From assembly GCF_963576545.1 (NCBI RefSeq), contig NC_083653.1, positions 19,619,639-19,683,638 on the forward strand: a stretch of 64,000 bases of DNA, given 5' to 3'. Shown piece after piece: positions 58,545 to 64,000 of this stretch (positions are counted from its first letter, which is position 1; each line of letters begins with the position of its first letter). The DNA comes from Limanda limanda. Its lineage: Eukaryota; Chordata; Actinopteri; Pleuronectiformes; Pleuronectidae. The position numbers were made by a program, and so were the translations under genes. The notes beneath the pieces were generated by a model. It saw nothing but the letters and a program-made list of their open reading frames with translations, was not told the origin of the DNA and searched no databases.

Positions 58545-60124
58545 TATGTCCAAGTGAGAGCCTCTGCAGTTTCTTAGGACTTTCTACGCCTGGACTTTCA
58601 TTGTGAGCAAATGTGGGTGGTGGTGACGCTTTCAACACGCAACCAACACTAAAATAAAAAAGAAATACACATAGAAGACACTGACATTACAGTTTTTTCC
58701 TATCGTTTTAGGCAATTTACCTAAACCATGTTCACATTCCCTAAACACTTCACACAGTGAGCATACCAGTAGACCATGTGAACAAAACTGTGGTTACTTG
58801 CCCCTATGCTAAGATACAAATGCTGGCAATGACGCCTTCTTCCAAATTTCATGGATACCTGCCCCAGTCAATGTTCACTACCAGCAAAACGCTGTGGAAC
58901 TACAGCATATTTTACCAATGTTTAGATACTCTGTTCAAAACAGTGAACTTTCTGTTCAAAACCTAACTTATCAGTAATTTAGATCACTGTAGATGGAAAG
59001 ATGCTGCATTTGGACAGACAAATGAAGTTACATGTTTGAATAAGAAAAAATGTTTAGTTTATAGTTTATTTATTTTATTTTACAGTAATTTAGATTTTTT
59101 TCCCCCTGTGCACCATTGTTCTTGGTGAATTGGCATGGAATTACTTTTTTTACGTAAAAAGCAACACCAATTCTGCGCCACTGTTGGGCAACTGTAATAT
59201 ACAGTATGTGCAGGTTTTGTGCATTGCATTTTTTGTTAGAACACATTTTTTGACTTTTTTCTGTTTTGTGTAACACTTGCACTGTGACAAAATCTCCAAA
59301 AAGTAAAGCACAGTGAAAAAAACTGTTGTGTTTGTGATTTGTTTCTGGATCATATATTACATACTTACTGTATGTAATTTGCATTACAAAAACTGAAAAT
59401 TGTTATTCTCAGTTTCTCATAAAACACTTACAGTATTTACTGTATTTACAATTACAGTACATTTACCACACTCAATTGTGACATCTTTTGTGGGAGGTAA
59501 ACCGACATATGAACACTGTCAGCAGATACTTGGCTTGGATTGTCATACTGTAATATTACAAACTTTATTACTGTAGTCCAATGAAGTGTTTGTCTGTGTT
59601 TTTTCTCTTTTTTTCAATGCAACACTACAGGAAATCTATGCCAAACTGGAGGACACAGCAACATTTTATATATGCAATTGGCAATGCTTCAAGATGTTAG
59701 TGTTTTTTAGGTCATAGTGTTCTGAGAGGAAACATGTGTTAAGTTATGGCAGCATTGTTTGTGGTGTGGTTGTTGTAGTGCATTTTGCACCAAAGGTTAA
59801 CAGATATGCAGAGGTGTGTGTCTCTAAAGCCCACTGTGTTAAGTGATAGGGAAAAGTGACCATAGTATGGGTACATGACCGAAAACGATAGGAAAAAACT
59901 GTAATGTCAAGAGAGATTGCGGAGATAAGAGCTGACGCCGGTGACGATGTGTTCCGCAGCGGAATCGATACGTTACAAAAAAAATGCTAAAGATTTGTTG
60001 CTGTTGTGAACTTGTCTATGCAGAAAACCTCCTGCTGTGTTGTGCATGTGTGAAAGGCAAACTGGTGATCAAATGTTGACTCGATTTACCGGACTTTATC
60101 CTCAGGTAATGTCTGAAAGTGGCT
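58545..60124 (-). repeat. unnamed repeat family, copy 4 (split by a mariner-type element)
   Basis: The left piece 58545-58689 (GTGAGAGCCTCTGCAGTT ... ACATAGAAGACACTGACAT) and right piece 59904-60124 (AATGTCAAGAGAG ... TTTGTTGCTGTTGTGAACTT, AACCTCCTGCTGTGTTGTGC, ATGTGTGAAAGGCAAACTGG ... GGTAATGTCTGAAAGTGGC) are collinear with the reverse complement of copy 1. Removing the 1212-bp insertion leaves about 366 bp. Confidence 0.75.
58690..59901. mobile_element. mariner/Tc1-superfamily element with TA duplication
   Basis: Termini CAGTTTTTTCCTATCGTTTT and the exact inverse AAAACGATAGGAAAAAACTG are bounded by TA at 58688-58689 and 59902-59903. The inverted terminal match is perfect over about 20 bp. 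The 1212-bp interior is AT-rich and contains several ACTGTA/TACAGT motifs (59180-59580), but no transposase domain was recognisable in any frame. It is probably a non-autonomous or badly decayed copy. Confidence 0.85.
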
Positions 60125-61261
60125 GATGTTGTGACACAATCCTTTGTTTGATATCAACATCGGTTTGCCATTAAAAACTACAAAAAGCCAGTAATGTATA
60201 TTTTACTTAATGGAATGCTAATTATGTTTTTGTTAGGGTAAATTTGGGTAACCTTGGACAGTTTTGCAAATGTTGACTTCTTTTAGTGTTCTTTATGCCA
60301 AACAGCAAATTCTGCTTGAGTTTATAATCTGGGACTGGTCAATTTGTTATGCCAAGCTCACAGAGAGGAGTTTCGGTGTCTCACGTTACCCGAATTCACC
60401 CTCTTTTATCAAACTGGAACATAATCAAAGAAGAAATGTATCTATCGTTTTACAGTTTATCCTGCCACTGCTGTATTTCATCTCTGTTCTACAGAGCTGA
60501 CATGGCCAGAATTCTGTCTACCTTTATAAAATCCAAATCTTCAACTTTAGTTGTTGACACACATATTGCTGTTGTTTTTCCAATACAACCAGGTTGAGTC
60601 TTACAATGATTATTGAACTTTTACTTGAGTTTTAAGACCTGTTTCTGTCAACTGATTCATAAATACAAAACAGGCCACCGACTGTGTCATGGTACATTTA
60701 GTTGGATCCAGTGGTCCACAGACTGATGTAGTTGCATCTCTTACATTTCATTTAAACCTTTAAAGGTCATATCTGTGAATTGTTACGCCTTCATTAATTC
60801 CTCTGTTTTCTAGTATGTGGGAGCTGGACTTAGAACAATAACGATGCCTGAATTGGTTTGAGTAACCACTTTTAAGCCATAACTGGAGGAGGTCAACACG
60901 TCTGCATCATAAAATCATCATTGAACATGTGATAGGATACTTGAAACTTCCGCATTGGTGCTTTCATATTAAATGCCTATAACAGCGTAGTTATTTGGAA
61001 TTTTTTAACAAGGCCACTTGGGGACAATGCTTTCTTCATCTTGTTGACATCACATTGTGATGTTGTTGCCTTTAAAGTTTCATGCACATCTCAGTGTTGT
61101 GTAGTTTCTGCAGTGACAGAAACTAGTTTGCACCTTCATCTGAGCACTGAGCCAATAAACATGAGGGATCTCAACAGGGAAGAGAGAATGTAAAGCTCAG
61201 AGTGACTATTTGTCTTTAACTTCAAGCTTTTTCTCTGTGTGTGACTGTGTGTTTGTGTGTA

Positions 61262-61263
<2 letters not shown>
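60125..61263. other. intron 3: nothing recognised
   Basis: No gene, SINE head or transposon terminus seen. Confidence 0.45.

Positions 61264-61349
<86 letters not shown>
61264..61349 (+). repeat. (GT)n microsatellite
   Basis: About 43 perfect GT units, preceded by degenerate GTGTTTGTGTGTATTT. Confidence 0.98.
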
Positions 61350-61351
<2 letters not shown>

Positions 61352-62991
61352 CTCGTCCATGTGCTGCACTGTGCACAGTTTCACTGCTGCATGTGTTAAA
61401 ACTAATGGATATATTTAGGTTTTGTCTTCACAGCAGTTTTCTGGTCTTCCACTGTTAAAGAGCTATTGAGTGGAGACGTGTTTTTCTGTTATTAGGAGGC
61501 ATGTAGCCATCTGAATAATGCATCCTGAACACGGCCTTGTTATGGCAGCGTATACAGTAATGTTCAAGGCCCAGAGTGGCACCATAATGTGCCGCCCTGT
61601 ACACTGTTAAATATACATGAGTGATGAAGTGGCTTTCTTTGTGAATAACATTAACTATAGTGGTGAAAGGCTTCGGTGGACTAACACTAGGATTTGGGTT
61701 ATTGTTTGCAGGGATTTGCATGACACACAATTTTAACCACGCAATACAAATAGTCCTAAGACTCACATAGCTTGGTAAGCCAGGCTTTAGTGTTTTTCTG
61801 TCAGCTCCTGTGGTAGCGAAGTATTATACATGTATTTAATCTAACCTGAAGTGATCATCTGTAACAGTGTCAGGGCTAATGATGCACAAACGTCTGTTGC
61901 TTAACAACAACAGAATCTTAGCTGATCATCATGAAAAGATTTATATTAGAGGTGCCAGGTATCAAACCAAAGACGTTCTTTCTCATTTATTTTGAATAAT
62001 AACCCAGGCAGGGGAAAATGAAGTGAAGTGAAGAACTTGTACATTTTTAAATAGAAGTAAACATGATAAATGTTATTGCAATGTAATTGCACATCAGCAG
62101 CTATCTTCAGGGTGCATTCTTATAGTAATCTTTTATTTTTTTAACTGAAAAACATATCTAGATTTCTTGTACCCTATCTCCTTCAATGAATTCTTCTTCA
62201 TGTGACCTTTGTTTAGCTGTTGGGCTACTTCTCATGAGGACTTGTCGAGTGAGGGCGTATGTGGATGAAATGCAAATGTTTGGTATTGGGTCATTATAAA
62301 AAATACATAACTTCTTTAAACTTCCCTCAACCTTTCCATTTGGGGAGCAAAAGGGAGCTTTGTTACTTAAGGGGAGGGGGTGGGGGAAAGATAGTGGAAT
62401 CTGTTGGGTTTGGTGGCGAGCACCTTCACACATATTCTTACCCTCACTGTTTGCCAAGAGGTGGTCTTGTTATATGATAATTATGATAATGATGGCACAC
62501 TGCCATCAGTGTGTGCTGCCCATTGTGAAGCTAAGCTCCCCATAATCTTGAATGGGGGCATTTAGCCACTTGGAATACATACAGATAGACAGATTTCAGT
62601 GGCTAAATATAGGCTAGGCTAAGGATTTGAATGCTAATGATGCCTGATGCGTTTTCTTTCACCTGTGGGCATTAAAATGATAATGTGGCATCTGCTAGCA
62701 AACTGCCCTTTGAATGTAGTTTAAGCTCAAGTAATATCTGCATTTAGTATCAGCACTGCAGTAAAAAAGAAGATGGAGAAACAGATAAAACTGAGTGTAA
62801 CATTTTATTAGGGATGTACATCTGAATAATCAATCTAGCGTGGCATTTTCTTTACGGGGAAGCAGCATTTAAATTACAGCAATCACCTCCCCACGTACAA
62901 ATGTTCCAACAAACCAAGTTCAGCTGCCCAAGAAGATGAACTATGTGACAAATCCTCATTAACCTCCTGACTCTCTCTCCCTCCTCTGTAG
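61350..62991. other. intron 3, 3' end: nothing recognised
   Basis: Unique-looking sequence ending in the strong pyrimidine tract (62969-62987) and AG of the exon 4 acceptor. Confidence 0.5.
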
Positions 62992-63104
62992 TTGGTGCTA
63001 CCGGAGTATTCCATCCATGGGCTCTTCTGTATCATGTTCCTGTGTGCCCAGGAGTGGCTGACTGTGGGCCTCAACATCCCCCTACTGTTCTACAACACTT
63101 GGAG
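62992..63104 (+). CDS. cnih3: cnih3 coding exon 4 (LVLPEYSIH and second hydrophobic region)
   Basis: Encodes 37 codons plus AG of a split Arg: [18 protein letters not shown], then [19 protein letters not shown]. This is the most conserved block of the family and covers the next membrane helices. The acceptor is a pyrimidine tract ending CTCCTCTGTAG at 62991 and the donor is GTAACT at 63105, a weaker donor than those of the earlier exons. It ends in phase 2, so the next exon must begin with one base that completes Arg. That exon, expected to encode the YFH/YMS-type segment, is not found before 64000. Confidence 0.96.
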
Positions 63105-63131
63105 GTAACTATCCAATCCGTTGGATTGGCC

Positions 63132-63165
<34 letters not shown>

Positions 63166-64000
63166 ATGTCTGAAACTTTGACGAATAGAAACCTATGCTT
63201 GAAAAGCTGTAGATAACAATGAAACTTATGATATTCTATTTTTTTGCCAATGCAGCAATGTTAAAGTGAAAGTAATTATATCCTGATGTGTTTCCAGACC
63301 TCATAATTTACATGAAACATTTACTTGAAGTAGCCAAACCTTGCACATTGTTTAACCACAATTTACTAACCATAATCTCTCTATAATCACACCAAAGTTG
63401 CCATTGCAAATTTATGTACTTCTTTCTCAAAAGTTAGAAACAAGATGTGATATAACCCATAAAAATAGCATAGCTAAGTATCAATAAATACCACAAAGTA
63501 TTTTCATGATTTCTCTCAGTTTGAGCAACAGTTCCTAAAAAGAGTCCTTACATGGAATCACAAATTCATCTTCCAATCTTGTCCAAACACAGCCTTCTTT
63601 TCAGCAAATCTGACAAATTTGTGTAATTTTTCAAGAATCTTAGCAATAACAGTTTTTGTAAAATGTATTCATGTTTGTCACCAGACTCACTTACTGGTTC
63701 TAAAGATGCAAACGTGTGTGACATAAACGTCTAAAATTTAAAACTGACTTCTGAAGTCCATTTCCTCTGCACAAAAGTGGGCTCTTAATTACATAGTACC
63801 ACGTAAAACGTTGTAGTCAAACACAAACACAAACTTCTTATTGTAAGACACACCTGGAAAAAGGCTGAAACAAGTTTACAGACATGATAGTATGACAGAA
63901 GCTGTTGCGTTCATATCTAATACAACTGGCCTATTGTTAGTGGCAACAAAGTGGTACGCTCAAGTGATTGCATAGAAATGTTCTAAATGTTAAAATTTTT
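63105..64000. other. intron 4 of cnih3 (partial); short GT run only
   Basis: Begins with donor GTAACT and holds a (GT)n with GCGC interruption at 63132-63166. The expected exon 5 is not present before the window ends. Confidence 0.7.

Larger units (their letters stand above)
9577..63104 (+). other. cnih3: cnih3 gene model (5' part; four coding exons, continues past right edge)
   Basis: Spliced model: exons 9577-9654, 23753-23821, 36802-36849 and 62992-63104, giving 102 codons plus two bases of a split Arg codon, out of about 160 in the family. Introns 1-3 are about 14.1, 13.0 and 26.1 kb. Cornichons are small multi-pass ER/plasma-membrane proteins that export cargo from the ER. CNIH2 and CNIH3 also bind AMPA-type glutamate receptors, promoting surface delivery and slowing deactivation. 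Assignment to CNIH3 rather than CNIH2 rests on FAIWH at the end of exon 1, HA at the end of exon 2, RERLRNIERIC in exon 3 and LVLPEYSIH / [11 protein letters not shown] in exon 4, where CNIH2 has RERLKNIERIC, LVVPEYSIH and LMFLCAAEWVT. Family membership is near certain; the paralogue call is strong but made by eye. The C-terminal transmembrane exons are not in the window. Confidence 0.93.

Noticed and set aside
1..64000. CRISPR arrays, bacterial operons, rRNA genes or canonical tRNAs
   Set aside because: No regularly spaced direct repeats with unique spacers, no Shine-Dalgarno-led gene clusters and no tRNA cloverleaf were seen; the only tRNA-like sequence is the SINE head near 56.3 kb.

Overview
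The window is vertebrate nuclear DNA, almost certainly from a ray-finned (teleost) fish. It carries one recognisable protein-coding gene, split over four short exons on the + strand, in a background of long introns, long (CA/GT)n microsatellites and transposable elements typical of fish: hAT and Tc1/mariner elements, L2-like LINE 3' ends, a tRNA-derived SINE, microsatellite-associated repeats and a Ty3/gypsy fragment. No bacterial-style gene organisation, CRISPR array, rRNA or canonical tRNA was seen.

The gene is the 5' two thirds of a cornichon-family AMPA-receptor auxiliary/cargo-receptor gene, best matched to cnih3. Coding exons are at 9577-9654, 23753-23821, 36802-36849 and 62992-63104. 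All have GT/AG splice sites and compatible phases, and together they encode 102 residues plus a split Arg codon. The remaining C-terminal exons must lie beyond the right edge. Exon 3 (48 nt, both boundaries phase 0) encodes the loop that separates CNIH2/3 from CNIH1/4. The 5' leader has several upstream ATGs; one 104-codon upstream frame ends in TAATG, its stop sharing a base with the cnih3 start.

Layout: 1-8476 is upstream DNA with a gypsy remnant, a perfect 34-bp-arm palindrome, a hAT element with an 8-bp target duplication, SINE/LINE pieces and a MITE-like repeat. 8477-9083 is a compound microsatellite, a microsatellite-associated repeat and a (GA)n tract directly before the 5' leader. 9084-9654 is leader plus exon 1. 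Intron 1 (9655-23752) contains a hAT element at 17945-18766 and a long-TIR MITE near 21.6-22.2 kb. Intron 2 (23822-36801) contains a (CA)n tract, another hAT at 29358-30211, a second long-TIR MITE and a second microsatellite-associated repeat. Intron 3 (36850-62991) contains GT tracts, a Tc1 element (39017-40571) nested in a MITE (38746-40771), a Tc1 transposase fragment, a SINE broken by two insertions, several copies of an approximately 450-bp repeat family I cannot name, and a mariner-type element (58690-59901) nested in one of those copies.

No new multi-gene system was found. The observations most worth checking are the stop/start-overlapping upstream frame, the symmetric loop-encoding exon flanked by complementary CA and GT tracts, the unnamed repeat family, and the nested transposons with intact target duplications. 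All family assignments come from reading the sequence against remembered families; no search was run.
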